DNA of 44,643 bases from Qipengyuania pacifica (GTDB lineage Bacteria; Pseudomonadota; Alphaproteobacteria; Sphingomonadales; Sphingomonadaceae). The notes below the pieces were generated by a model. That model worked only from the letters and a program-made list of their open reading frames with translations, had not been told where the DNA came from and searched no databases. This document shows positions 25,055 through 33,731 of the stretch, one piece after another; position 1 is the stretch's first letter, and each line of letters starts with the position of its first letter. Made by a program: the position numbers and the translations under genes. Where the stretch lies: contig NZ_JAHWXO010000014.1 of NCBI RefSeq assembly GCF_019857205.1, positions 1-44,643 of the forward strand. Reading direction: 5' to 3'.

Positions 25055-27640
25055 ATGGACAAGCGTATCGTTCTGATTACAGGCGCGAACGGATATATTG
25101 GGCGCGCGCTGACGCAGCGCCTCGGCAGGACATATCGCGTGATTGGTCTCGACCGGTCTCCCGTCGAGGATAATCCCGATCTCGCCGCTTCTTATTCGAT
25201 AGATCTCGCCGATGACGCGTCCGTGTCTGCTGCCCTCGAAAAGGTCAGGGACGATTTCGGAGACCAGCTTGCCGCCTGCATCCACCTGGCCGCCTATTTC
25301 GATATCACCGGCGAGCCCAATCCTCTCTACGAGACGGTCAACGTCGAGGGTTCACGCCGACTGATCACGGAGCTGCAGGCCTTCGACATCGAACAGTTCA
25401 TCTATGCAAGCTCCATGCTTGTTCACGAGCCCAAACCGCTGCCGGGCGTACGTATCGACGAATCCAGTCCGCTTGGACCGACCTGGCCTTACCCTCAATC
25501 GAAGGCCGATGCGGAACAGGTACTGCGCGAGAACCGTGGCGACATTCCGGTTGTGTTCCTGCGGTTTGCCGGGGTCTACGACGACAAGGGGCATTCCGCC
25601 TTTCTCGCCGAACAGATTGCCGGCGTCTATGAGCACCGCGTGTCGGCGCATCTGTATCCGGGGATGTTGTGCGCTGCACAATCGGCACTGCATCTTGAAG
25701 ATCTGATCAAGGCGGTCGAGCAGACTATCGCGCGTCGCGCTGACCTCGAGGACGATTTGCCGATACTTGTCGGCGAGCCCGAAACGCTGGGCTATGCCGA
25801 GATACAGGACATCGTCCATTGCCAGATCCACGGCAAGGAATGGACGACAGTGCGCATTCCAAAGAGCGTGGCGAAACTGGGCACGTGGGTCGAGGAAGAA
25901 GTCCTTGGCCATGAAGGCTTCGTCAAGCAGTGGATGGTCGATGACGCCAACGCCCATTACATTCTTGATATTTCACGTGCCCGGAACCTGCTGGGGTGGG
26001 AGCCAGAGCACTCGCTCCGCGACACACTTCCGATCATCATCGACGCGTTGAAAGCCGACCCGCAGGACTGGTACGAAACGAACAAGCTGAACACGTCCCG
26101 CGTGGCCTGGCATCCAAAGCGTTCGGACGCAGAGAAGACCGAACCGGCGCGACCTCAATCGCAAGACACCGATATCGCGCATGATGGGCACCAGATGGAC
26201 GGCGACATGAACAATATGGACGGCGATATGCAGCATATGGACGGACCCCAGCGCGGTACCCGCTGGACGCAGTTTGCTGTCATCGGACTCGGCCTCTGGC
26301 TTGCTGCAAGTCCGGGTGTTTATGACGTCGTATCCGCCGATACTGCCCGTGCGTCGGTCGTAGCGGTCACTCTCGAGCGGGGTTTGCCGTCGATCGAATG
26401 GCGGGCCAACGCTCTTGCTCTGAGCGATATGCTGAGCGGGATCGCATTGATGATTTTCGGCGCGATGTCGCTTTCGAAGCGTACCGCATGGCTAGGGCAG
26501 TGGGCGACAGCCTTTATCGGTATCTGGCTGCTTTTCGCGCCCTTGTTCTTCTGGAGTCCGAGCGCGGCCCAATATCTGACCAATATGCTTGTCGGTACAT
26601 TGGCAATCGCATTTTCCGTGCTGGTGCCGATGATGCCCGGAATGAGCATGGAAGGGATGATGGACAAGAAGTCCATCCCGCCCGGGTGGACCTACAGTCC
26701 CTCGACCGATGCCCAGCGATTCCCGATTGTTGCGATGGGCATTATCGGCCTTTTGATATCGCGCATGCTCACCTCCTACCAGCTTGGCCATATCGATATG
26801 GCGTGGGAGCCGTTTTTCTCCGGATCGCTCGCAGATCCCAAAAACGGGACCGAGGAAATCATCACTTCAGATGTATCCAAGGCCTGGCCGATCCCGGATG
26901 CCGGGCTTGGAGCGGTCAGCTATGTGCTTGAAATCCTGATGGCGGTCATGGGAACCCGCGCACGCTGGCGCACCATGCCGTGGATGGTCACCTTCTTCGG
27001 CATTCTGGTCATTCCGCTGGGTGTGGTCAGTATCTATTTCGTGATCATTCAGCCGATCGTGATCGGAACGTGGAGTACGCCGGCGCTGATTGCTGCCCTT
27101 GCGATGCTTATCATGATCCCGTTCTCTCTCGATGAAGTCATCGCCATGGGGCAGTATCTCTACTGGTCGAAAAAGGAAGGAAAACCGCTCGTCCGAACCT
27201 TCTTCAAGGGCGGCGCGGTGGCACACGGCGAAATCGACGATACCGACTATATGACCGATGCGCGCTCGATCTGGAACAACACGGTGCGCGGCGTGACCTT
27301 CCCGTGGACCCTGATGGCCAGCACGGCTCTGGGAGCCTGGTTGATGCTGACAAGGATAACGCTTGGCAGCGAGGGGGCGATGGCCAACAGCGATCACGTG
27401 GTGGGTGCTTTGGTGATTACGGTGGCAATCATCGCGACTGCGGAAGTCGCGCGCACCCTGCGCTTCATAAACGCTGCATTCGGAGCTTGGCTTGTCGCAG
27501 CGCCATTCCTCCTAGCGGGAGCGTCGTCTGCCGGAACGGTGGCGTCGGTTGCGGTCGGTCTGCTTTTGATCGGACTGAGCCTGCCTCAAGGCAAGCGTAG
27601 CGGTGAGCATTATGCTGGCTGGGATCGGTTTGTCGTATGA
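25055..27640 (+). CDS. NAD-dependent epimerase/dehydratase fused to SPW-repeat and VKOR-like membrane domains
   Basis: An 861-residue fusion. Residues 1-330 form an extended SDR: ITGANGYIGRAL binds NAD, and YPQSK gives the Tyr/Lys pair. A His/Met/Asp-rich linker (near 373-393) carries HDGHQMDGDM and DMQHMDG. The rest is membrane: SPW-type pairs (GLWLAASPGVYD near 410; GIWLLFAPLFFWSP near 490), a segment shaped like vitamin K epoxide reductase (about 555-700) and a last SPW-like pair (745-850). The VKOR-like part has no Cys; WSTPAL stands where CxxC is expected. Function unknown; a membrane-tethered sugar or lipid dehydrogenase is one idea. It follows the CBS gene after a terminator. Confidence 0.82.
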   Translation: MDKRIVLITGANGYIGRALTQRLGRTYRVIGLDRSPVEDNPDLAASYSIDLADDASVSAALEKVRDDFGDQLAACIHLAAYFDITGEPNPLYETVNVEGSRRLITELQAFDIEQFIYASSMLVHEPKPLPGVRIDESSPLGPTWPYPQSKADAEQVLRENRGDIPVVFLRFAGVYDDKGHSAFLAEQIAGVYEHRVSAHLYPGMLCAAQSALHLEDLIKAVEQTIARRADLEDDLPILVGEPETLGYAEIQDIVHCQIHGKEWTTVRIPKSVAKLGTWVEEEVLGHEGFVKQWMVDDANAHYILDISRARNLLGWEPEHSLRDTLPIIIDALKADPQDWYETNKLNTSRVAWHPKRSDAEKTEPARPQSQDTDIAHDGHQMDGDMNNMDGDMQHMDGPQRGTRWTQFAVIGLGLWLAASPGVYDVVSADTARASVVAVTLERGLPSIEWRANALALSDMLSGIALMIFGAMSLSKRTAWLGQWATAFIGIWLLFAPLFFWSPSAAQYLTNMLVGTLAIAFSVLVPMMPGMSMEGMMDKKSIPPGWTYSPSTDAQRFPIVAMGIIGLLISRMLTSYQLGHIDMAWEPFFSGSLADPKNGTEEIITSDVSKAWPIPDAGLGAVSYVLEILMAVMGTRARWRTMPWMVTFFGILVIPLGVVSIYFVIIQPIVIGTWSTPALIAALAMLIMIPFSLDEVIAMGQYLYWSKKEGKPLVRTFFKGGAVAHGEIDDTDYMTDARSIWNNTVRGVTFPWTLMASTALGAWLMLTRITLGSEGAMANSDHVVGALVITVAIIATAEVARTLRFINAAFGAWLVAAPFLLAGASSAGTVASVAVGLLLIGLSLPQGKRSGEHYAGWDRFVV

Positions 27641-27775
27641 CCGGTTGACCCGAGCAAAGCGGATCTGGCGCTCTTCCTTTAGGAACAGGATGAAGACGAG
27701 GTCGGACCCGCATTCTTCTCAGAGCATCGCTAGAAATGTGCCCTGAGTTCCCACAAGATAAGTAGGAGTATTTAC

Positions 27776-28438
27776 ATGACCCTTTCAATTGGCTCGACAG
27801 CCCCCAATTTCACAGCCCAGACCACACAAGGCAGCATTCATTTCCATGATTGGATGGGTGACAGCTGGGCAATCCTCTTTTCCCATCCCAAGGCATTTAC
27901 ACCGGTTTGCACGACCGAGCTTGGTTATATGGCCGGGCTTGGCGAGGAATTTGCCAAACGCGACACCAAGATTATTGGCCTTTCGGTCGACAGCAGCCAG
28001 GATAATCGCGATTGGCTTCCCGATATCGAGGAGGTGAGTGGAAATAAGGTCGACTATCCCGTGGTCGGCGACAGCGACCTTCAGGTCGCCAAGCTTTATA
28101 ATATGCTGCCGGCCGACGAAGCGGGTAATGCGGAGAGGCGAACCGCAGCCGATAACGCCACCGTCCGCGCTGTCTATATCATCGGGCCAGACAAGAAAAT
28201 TCGCGCCATGCTGCTTTATCCGATGAGCAGCGGGCGGAATTTCGATGAAGTGCTCCGGCTGCTGGATTCGGTGCAACTCACCGAACGCAAGGGTGTAGCG
28301 ACACCGGTTAATTGGCAGAAGGGTGATGATGTGATCATTCCGCCTTCCTTGTCGGACGAAGATGCGAAAGCCAAATATCCCGATGGCTGGGACGAAAAGA
28401 AACCGTATTTGCGTGTGATCCAAGAACCGATCGACTAA
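27776..28438 (+). CDS. 1-Cys peroxiredoxin (Prx6 type)
   Basis: 220 residues. The peroxidatic Cys lies in the motif FTPVCTTE at about residue 44, with the supporting Arg in the C-terminal half; the length and the long C-terminal domain (VATPVNWQKGDDVIIPPS) are those of Prx6-type enzymes without a resolving Cys. It reduces hydrogen peroxide and organic peroxides in the cytosol. AGTAGGAG precedes the ATG by eight bases. The gene stands alone, 135 bases after the fusion gene. Oxidative stress defence alongside copper oxidases is a sensible role. Confidence 0.95.
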   Translation: MTLSIGSTAPNFTAQTTQGSIHFHDWMGDSWAILFSHPKAFTPVCTTELGYMAGLGEEFAKRDTKIIGLSVDSSQDNRDWLPDIEEVSGNKVDYPVVGDSDLQVAKLYNMLPADEAGNAERRTAADNATVRAVYIIGPDKKIRAMLLYPMSSGRNFDEVLRLLDSVQLTERKGVATPVNWQKGDDVIIPPSLSDEDAKAKYPDGWDEKKPYLRVIQEPID

Positions 28439-28630
28439 TTGCGCGAGCAGGTTGCCAGCAATTGCATGTCGGCGTGAATATAGCATGCTCATGCTAGGAT
28501 TTGAGCGCGTCGCCACACCTGCGAGTGGATCTATCTGTTCGATATATAGATTGGCAAGAAGCGTAAGCGATTAGGTGTACGGTAAAACCAAATCCGGTCC
28601 CGATCGGTTTTCTCCTCGTTAATCGAATGG

Positions 28631-28728
28631 CGGCCCCACCTCCCCCTGAACCCTGCGGATCGCAGGTGTCCCGGGGCCGTTCAGGAACCCCGCGCTTCAC
28701 CCAACCCTGGCGCGGGGTTCCGCCTTTC
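28631..28728. ncRNA. Structured intergenic element with strong hairpin; possible terminator or small RNA
   Basis: In the 538-base gap 28439-28976 I see no convincing gene. Two nested dyads (CGGCCCC 28631-28637 with 28673-28679, and CCTGCG 28652-28657 with 28661-28666) are followed by a perfect 12-base stem GGAACCCCGCGC (28684-28695) pairing with 28710-28721 around a 14-base loop. GCCTTTC follows on the plus strand, a poor T run. It may end the peroxiredoxin transcript or be a small RNA; strand is not settled. Confidence 0.4.
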
Positions 28729-28976
28729 AGGTACAATAGCTGTTGAGCGCGGCTATGTTGGTCAAAGGACTGCGGCGTCCGCCGAGCTTGGACACCTCAG
28801 CTGCGTGACGGGGTTGAGGAGCTGTCAGAAAGTTTGACGCAATTGACCTCGACCTTCATTTGGTGGAGGCCTATGCCACATCCGCGAAATACAATGAACC
28901 CTCGCGTGTGAAGCCTCTGTTCGAAAGAGTACTATGGCAGACCTATTTGAAGACTTCATATGGGTAAGGGCCGTTC

Positions 28977-29396
28977 GTGGTTGCTAGTCGCTTGATGGCC
29001 GAACCGACTCATGCTGTCGAACCACTACCTTTGCACGACGGCAAGACGACCGTTGTTAGCATCATAAGCAGTTCGGCTGCTGTTTTGGCAGCTTGCTCTT
29101 GCTGCATTCTACCGATGGTGCTGGTTGCCGCCGGGCTGAGTGCGAGCCTGAGCAGTGTTTTGGCACCTCTGGGTTCGCTCCATTGGCCAATGACCGCATT
29201 TTCGGTGATTGCGGTGGCGGCTAGTTGGCTCATTGTTCTGCGCAAGTATCGGCATAAGAGTCATTGCCACTCCCAGGCCGCAGTTAAATGGCTCAAGAAC
29301 CGTCAGATAATTTTGCTCCTGGTTGCAACCGTGATGAGCTTCATCGCGGCCGCCTGGGGCTATTTCGAGCCAACTCTCATGAAAGCATTTATGTAA
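28977..29396 (+). CDS. MerT-like mercuric transport family membrane protein
   Basis: 139 residues from GTG 28977, with AAGGG six bases upstream; ATG 28995 is the alternative. Three hydrophobic segments are seen, with AACSCCILPMVLVAAGLSASL in the first: a Cys pair next to a helix-breaking Pro followed by a small-residue helix, as in MerT. MerT moves Hg(II) from MerP to the cytosolic reductase. A loop carries HKSHCHS. No merP, merA or merR is nearby, so mercury use is doubtful; another soft metal is possible. Confidence 0.7.
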   Translation: MVASRLMAEPTHAVEPLPLHDGKTTVVSIISSSAAVLAACSCCILPMVLVAAGLSASLSSVLAPLGSLHWPMTAFSVIAVAASWLIVLRKYRHKSHCHSQAAVKWLKNRQIILLLVATVMSFIAAAWGYFEPTLMKAFM

Positions 29397-29755
29397 TCCG
29401 AGGTTCTGAGAGAACGACACTCGGACTGGCTCCTTTTACTGCGATAGCGAAACTTTGCGGGGGCCTATAAAGCGCGACCGGACAATGAGGGTTCAGACGA
29501 TCTTCTGCGCGCAACGTCCTACAGACAAATGCGCCTTGGCAATGTTCGAGGGGAAGCATCTTCGGAATCGAGCGAAAAAAAAGCGGTCTTAATTGCGACA
29601 GGTTCAAAAAAGCCCCCCAATCCCGAAGGACTCCAATTCGATTATCATCCCGATGTGGTTCTGATGATAGCCTCCCCGGTTCGATCAAATGATTGGGAAT
29701 GCGGATAGCGCGCAATAGCCCGCACATGGCTCCGCGGCGGCCAAGGCAATCCAAC
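29397..29755. other. Gene-poor intergenic stretch
   Basis: No frame in this stretch has a ribosome site, signal peptide or family resemblance. It contains A-rich (29574-29581) and C-rich (29612-29617) runs. It separates the MerT-like gene from the pseudogene and may be decayed DNA. Confidence 0.5.
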
Positions 29756-30065
29756 CTATCCCTGCGGTGATTTCCCGCCGAGCTCGTGCAGTCGCTCGAC
29801 AGCCTCTTCAGAGCAATTTCCGCATTTCAGATTGGTAGGCACGGCCACGTCGATTTTTTCAAGGTAGGGCACGTCCAGCACGGCCCTGATCTGCTGGAAT
29901 TCGAAAAGGTGAGACATCGCCATTCAAGCGGGGGTTGCGTTTGCCTGCCTGTATGATCGTCGAGACGCGCCCCCCAGCACAATCAAGCGCAGGATAGACC
30001 AGCGTGTCTTCCGGTAGGCCAAACAGCTTTCGCGGACGGCCCTGAAGGGATCGCGGGTTGGCCAT
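29756..30065 (-). pseudogene. Remnant of a persulfide dioxygenase (ETHE1/Blh-like), C-terminal third, frameshifted
   Basis: Two minus-strand frames join into one recognisable protein end. The first (from 30065) reads KLFGLPEDTLVYPALD, then GGRVSTI and NPRLNGDVS; the second (29923-29756) reads EFQQIRAVLDVPYLEKIDV and AVPTNLKCGNC. In ETHE1-type enzymes these are consecutive: LVYPAHDYKG, STIGEE, NPRL, then LPYPxxIDxAVPxN. Here the metal-ligand His of YPAHD is Leu, a one-base shift separates the halves, and the N-terminal two thirds are absent. The enzyme oxidises glutathione persulfide to sulfite in sulfide detoxification. The remnant lies directly behind the MBL-rhodanese gene, a common partner. 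Confidence 0.75.
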
Positions 30066-30085
30066 TTTCGAGGTTTTCCGGCTTT

Positions 30086-31438
30086 TTAGCCCTGCGCGTT
30101 TGCCCATGCGCCCATGGAGCCCAGATAGACGTCGAGGTGTTTGAAGCCTTGGCTTGCGAGCCAGCCCGCTGCTACGCTCGCCCTCATGCCGCTGGCGCAC
30201 ATCAAGGTGTAATGACGGTCGCGATCGAGCTCTTTCCAGCGGGTGTTGAGCTCGCCGACATAGACATGTTCGGATCCATCGATGCTGCCTTGCTGCCGTT
30301 CGTCAAGGGCGCGCACGTCGAGCAAGGTCCAATCTTCGCTGTCCTCAGCGAGCCTGCGTGCGACTTCCTCGGTGTCGATCATGGCAATACTTTGCATCGC
30401 TTTGCCCTGTGCGGCGGCTGGGATCACGCCGACATAACCGCCGACAATATTATCGAGACCAATGCGCACCAAATGCGCCATAGCTTGAGCGAGCTCGTCT
30501 TCTTCGGAAGCGATTAGGGCTATCGTGTCGCCTTCGCTGATGAACCACCCGGCAAAGGCGGGTATCATTCCCACTGGAAGGCACACGGCACCCTGCATAT
30601 GACCGGCGGCATAGGCGAGCGGCTCGCGTACATCGACCAGGTGATCGGCGCCGCTCTCGCCAAGGTCATCCAGCCCCAGAAGCCTTGGCCGCATGACTCG
30701 CGGCGCGGCATTGGCCCCTTCGAGATTGAGCCGCTCCATTAGCCGAAAGTAGGGTGGCTGGTAATGATGCTCTGCTACTTTCGCCTTGATGAACTCGTCG
30801 CGGTCAGCAATGCGCAGCCGCGGGTTGTTGCGCCGCTCATGGCCGATTGTCGAGAATTCCCGGTCTGCCATTCCGGACCCGCAAACCGATCCGGCACCGT
30901 GCGCCGGGTAGATGATCGTCTGGTCACCCAGAGCGCAAATCTTTTGCAATGAATCGTACAGGAGGCCCGCGACCTCCCGCGCGCGCTCGGGATAGAAATC
31001 GGTTCGGCCGACGTCGCCCACGAAGAGCGCATCGCCGGTGAACACGCCGACCGGTCCTTCGGGATAATCGTCGTCGTGAAGGACGAAGGCGAGATGATCG
31101 TCGGTGTGACCGGGGGTTTCGAGCACTTCGACCCTGATCTTACCGATCTCGAAAACATCGCCCTCTCGCGCGGTGTCGGCGAACACAACCTCATCCGCAG
31201 GGTTTGGACCGTGCAGAACCCGGGCGCCGGTCATTTTGGCCAGTACCGGCGATCCCGTGATGAGATCCTCATTCCTGTGCGTTTCGAAGATATGCGTGAT
31301 CTCCAGCCCTTCGGCGCGGGCTCGCTCGAGATATATCTCGCAGTCGCGGCGCGGATCGATGACCGCTGCCTTGCCCTGCGAACCGATCAGATAGGAAAGG
31401 TGCGAAAGGCCGGGGGTCTTTATCTTCTCAAGCAGCAT
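30086..31438 (-). CDS. MBL-fold hydrolase with two rhodanese domains (persulfide metabolism)
   Basis: 450 residues. Residues 1-245 are a metallo-beta-lactamase-fold domain with ETHRNEDLITGS in place of THxHxDH, ETPGHTDDHLAF and FTGDALFVGDVGRTDF; then a rhodanese-like domain without active Cys (about 265-345) and a second one with the catalytic CASGMRAS loop near residue 420. This architecture is that of CstB/Blh-type proteins, which oxidise or transfer low-molecular-weight persulfides. GAGGTAAG precedes the ATG. Thiol and sulfide control fits a metal-stress locus. The gene is followed by the broken persulfide dioxygenase, so the original pathway may be incomplete here. Confidence 0.88.
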   Translation of the reverse strand: MLLEKIKTPGLSHLSYLIGSQGKAAVIDPRRDCEIYLERARAEGLEITHIFETHRNEDLITGSPVLAKMTGARVLHGPNPADEVVFADTAREGDVFEIGKIRVEVLETPGHTDDHLAFVLHDDDYPEGPVGVFTGDALFVGDVGRTDFYPERAREVAGLLYDSLQKICALGDQTIIYPAHGAGSVCGSGMADREFSTIGHERRNNPRLRIADRDEFIKAKVAEHHYQPPYFRLMERLNLEGANAAPRVMRPRLLGLDDLGESGADHLVDVREPLAYAAGHMQGAVCLPVGMIPAFAGWFISEGDTIALIASEEDELAQAMAHLVRIGLDNIVGGYVGVIPAAAQGKAMQSIAMIDTEEVARRLAEDSEDWTLLDVRALDERQQGSIDGSEHVYVGELNTRWKELDRDRHYTLMCASGMRASVAAGWLASQGFKHLDVYLGSMGAWANAQG

Positions 31439-31481
31439 ATCTTACCTCGTTGTTGGAATGTTTCCGCAAGTCCGCATCGAT

Positions 31482-32201
31482 CTAGTCGATCCCGAGTTCG
31501 GCCTTGAGCGCCGAGACGTTCTCGAAGCGGTCTGCTTCTGGACGCGCGATGGCGGGCTTGGCGTTGACCCAGGTGTTCTCGCAGACGAATTCGAGCATCG
31601 CTGCCGCGAGGTCGGCGTGCCTGCAGCGAAAGCAATCTTGGGCAAGGCGCTCGTCGGTAATGACGGCTTCACCCGTATAGGGTTCGTCGAGGAGCCAGCC
31701 CGGTCGCGCAGCCGTCCATTTCAGGCCTTTCGCGCGCTCCAGAAGATCTTCCATGGCGCGCATCTGTTCGAGAATATTGTGCAAGGCTGGTCTTGCTGTG
31801 AGCTCGAACCATGCAGGAACGCTGGGCTGCGGCTCTACGAACGCCGCCGATATCACGACGATCCGGGAAATGCCGGTCGCCGACATCGCTTCCACAAGCC
31901 TGCGGGTTCCCTCCGTGTAAAGCGGAGGCGGATCGATCGCCGTGGATGGGCTAAATCCTATACCGAGTGCGGAAATAACAGCACGGCAACCTTCGAGCTC
32001 GCTGCTGAAGTCGTCATTGAGTACATCGCACTGGAGGTACTCGACGTTGTCGACCCGGTCCGATGGTTCGGGCAAGGTGTGCTCGAACGCTCGAACTTCG
32101 ATGCCCTTGTGAACCGCATGGCGCAGTATTTCCGTGCCGGTCTTTCCTCCGGCACCGAAGACCGCAAGGGGGGCTGCATCGCTCACAGGCTCAGCTTCCA
32201 C
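31482..32201 (-). CDS. NAD(P)-binding atypical SDR protein
   Basis: 239 residues from a GTG start; a later GTG at residue 6 is possible. The Rossmann motif is VFGAGGKTGTEIL (residues 13-26), followed by CDVLND and the NmrA/biliverdin-reductase-B-like segment VISALGIG. No YxxxK pair is obvious, so this is an atypical SDR, perhaps a redox sensor or flavin/biliverdin-type reductase. AGFVE-like and ARPGWLLDEPYTGE segments are typical of that group. It lies 43 bases before the MBL-rhodanese gene on the same strand and is likely co-transcribed with it. Substrate unknown. Confidence 0.82.
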   Translation of the reverse strand: MEAEPVSDAAPLAVFGAGGKTGTEILRHAVHKGIEVRAFEHTLPEPSDRVDNVEYLQCDVLNDDFSSELEGCRAVISALGIGFSPSTAIDPPPLYTEGTRRLVEAMSATGISRIVVISAAFVEPQPSVPAWFELTARPALHNILEQMRAMEDLLERAKGLKWTAARPGWLLDEPYTGEAVITDERLAQDCFRCRHADLAAAMLEFVCENTWVNAKPAIARPEADRFENVSALKAELGID

Positions 32202-32294
32202 TGTAGCACCTCATTATAAATTCGGCCGCGCGTGCCGGGCCAATCATGATCATGGAGCGGGCACCGACGCACGCTGGCGCCCGCTCGCTCGTGT

Positions 32295-32783
32295 TCACGC
32301 CTCGCTGTTGCCGCAGGTCGTGTACCCCCAGAACCCGAACTCGTCCTTCATCCGGGGGCCGGCGACGATGAGTTCCTGCATCTGCAGGCCCGCGTCTCCT
32401 TCGTCATCGAGAAGGCGCGTGCGGATACGAAGCTCACCATCCGCATACTCACCCGAGGCGCTTGCTGTGACAGGGATCAGCTTGCCGTTGATCTTGATCG
32501 CGCCGCCACCGCTGTTGTCGTAGACGAACGACGGAAACGCGACCTCAGTCAGGCGAAACTGACACGTGTTCTCGGCTCCCAGCGTGGCGAGGTCCGCGTC
32601 GCTCATGGTCTCGGGCAGCATGAGGCCCGGGCTGAGGTTGGCAAGAGCGCTCGCAGCACTCTCTATCGGCGCCGCAGTTGCCGGGGGATCGAGCTGTGCT
32701 TCGCGATCATTGCCGACCGCGGTATTGGTGTTGCAGGCCGCCAGAGGGAGGGCTGCAAGCGTCAGGATTGCGATCTTGTTCAT
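32295..32783 (-). CDS. Secreted lipoprotein of unknown function
   Basis: 162 residues from ATG 32783, which overlaps the preceding stop by ATGA. The signal MNKIAILTLAALPLAAC ends in a lipobox with Cys17. The mature part has a variable linker and a beta-rich domain with two more cysteines (NTCQFRL and YTTCGNSEA), probably a disulfide. I recognise no named family, though DUF-type proteins with a C-terminal GFWGYTTC ending occur in sphingomonads. Last gene of the five-gene operon that begins with the APC permease and an ECF-type promoter. Confidence 0.72.
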   Translation of the reverse strand: MNKIAILTLAALPLAACNTNTAVGNDREAQLDPPATAAPIESAASALANLSPGLMLPETMSDADLATLGAENTCQFRLTEVAFPSFVYDNSGGGAIKINGKLIPVTASASGEYADGELRIRTRLLDDEGDAGLQMQELIVAGPRMKDEFGFWGYTTCGNSEA

Positions 32784-33313
32784 TGCTGCATCTCCTCGGG
32801 CAGGCGTTCTTCGGTGCGCGGACCGTTTTCCTCGATGTCCTGGATGAGATATTTCATCTCGGCGATCTCGCGCCGCTGCGCGACGATGATGGCCTGCGCG
32901 AGTTCGCGAACCCGCGGATCCTTCAGGCTCGCTCTCTCGCTGGTCATGATCGCGATCGAGTGGTGCGGGATCATCGCGGCCATGTATTCGGTATCGTCCA
33001 CCGTGGTCTGGCTGCGTACGAGCCATAGCGCGAGCGCGAAGACGACGGCTCCGACACCCAAGATGATGAAGTTCTTGGTCCGGTCCTTGTACATGCCCCA
33101 CATGAAGAGAAGCATGACCACCATCATCATCGCGCCCATGACGAACATCATCCAGAAGCGCGTCTCGCTCCAGAAAACGTCGTCCATGTCGAAGCTGTTG
33201 GCATACATCAGGAAGAACATGATCACGGTCGAGGTCGATACCATTGCCATGAACCGCCAGTAGTTGCCGCCCCCTCCACCTTTTTCTTGTGCATCGTGCC
33301 TAGCTTCAGCCAT
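32780..33313 (-). CDS. DUF305 protein with N-terminal membrane segments
   Basis: 177 residues with AAGGAG before the ATG. Three hydrophobic helices (about 22-38, 50-72, 80-98) lead to a DUF305 domain: MIPHHSIAIMTSERASL followed by VRELAQAIIVAQRREIAEM. The HH and Met/His residues in this four-helix bundle are proposed metal or ferritin-like ligands; DUF305 proteins are often copper-linked and exported. Here the domain faces the periplasm or cytosol depending on an odd number of helices, probably the periplasm. It follows the ion channel gene after one base and overlaps the lipoprotein gene by ATGA. Confidence 0.85.
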   Translation of the reverse strand: MAEARHDAQEKGGGGGNYWRFMAMVSTSTVIMFFLMYANSFDMDDVFWSETRFWMMFVMGAMMMVVMLLFMWGMYKDRTKNFIILGVGAVVFALALWLVRSQTTVDDTEYMAAMIPHHSIAIMTSERASLKDPRVRELAQAIIVAQRREIAEMKYLIQDIEENGPRTEERLPEEMQQ

Positions 33314-33314
33314 A

Positions 33315-33731
33315 TCAATTCTCCTTTTCGCTCATGGTTTGATAGACATATTGGGCGGTGCAACTGATCATCAGGAACCCGGTAAGGGCGGCGATGCCGG
33401 AAATGGCGCGCATGTGCCCGGCGGGCAGAATATCGCCGAGACCGACCGTCGAGATCGTGATCAGCGCGAAGTAGTAATAATCCATCCAGCTGTTGATGAC
33501 GTCCTTCTCGAGCCCGCCAAGGCCCCAGACGGAAGCGAGATACATTCCGCCCGCGAATATGCCGGCGATGACCAGATGGCTGAGAAGAACGAGGCTGGAG
33601 CCTGCAAGCAGCCGGAAATGGCGTGGGTCCTTGCCTGGCGGAGAAACGGCTTTCGCCCCGCGCAGCATCAACATGTGGAAGTAGAGAGAGATCGCGAACA
33701 GCGCGAAACCGAGAAGCAGTGCCCAAATCAT
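33315..33731 (-). CDS. Two-helix potassium-type ion channel
   Basis: 138 residues from ATG 33731 (ATGA overlap with the upstream gene). An N-terminal hydrophobic segment, then a helix-pore-helix with the selectivity filter TVGLGD (near residue 100), close to the TVGYGD potassium signature; the Tyr-to-Leu change is seen in several bacterial channels. HFRLLAG to MYLAS forms the outer helix. It has no regulator domain. Potassium flux may offset charge moved by metal efflux; this is inference. It is translated between a glutaredoxin-MauE protein and a DUF305 protein. Confidence 0.82.
   Translation of the reverse strand: MIWALLLGFALFAISLYFHMLMLRGAKAVSPPGKDPRHFRLLAGSSLVLLSHLVIAGIFAGGMYLASVWGLGGLEKDVINSWMDYYYFALITISTVGLGDILPAGHMRAISGIAALTGFLMISCTAQYVYQTMSEKEN

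Noticed and set aside
28494..28736. 80-codon minus-strand frame in the hairpin region
   Set aside because: It runs through the inverted repeats and has no ribosome site or family feature.
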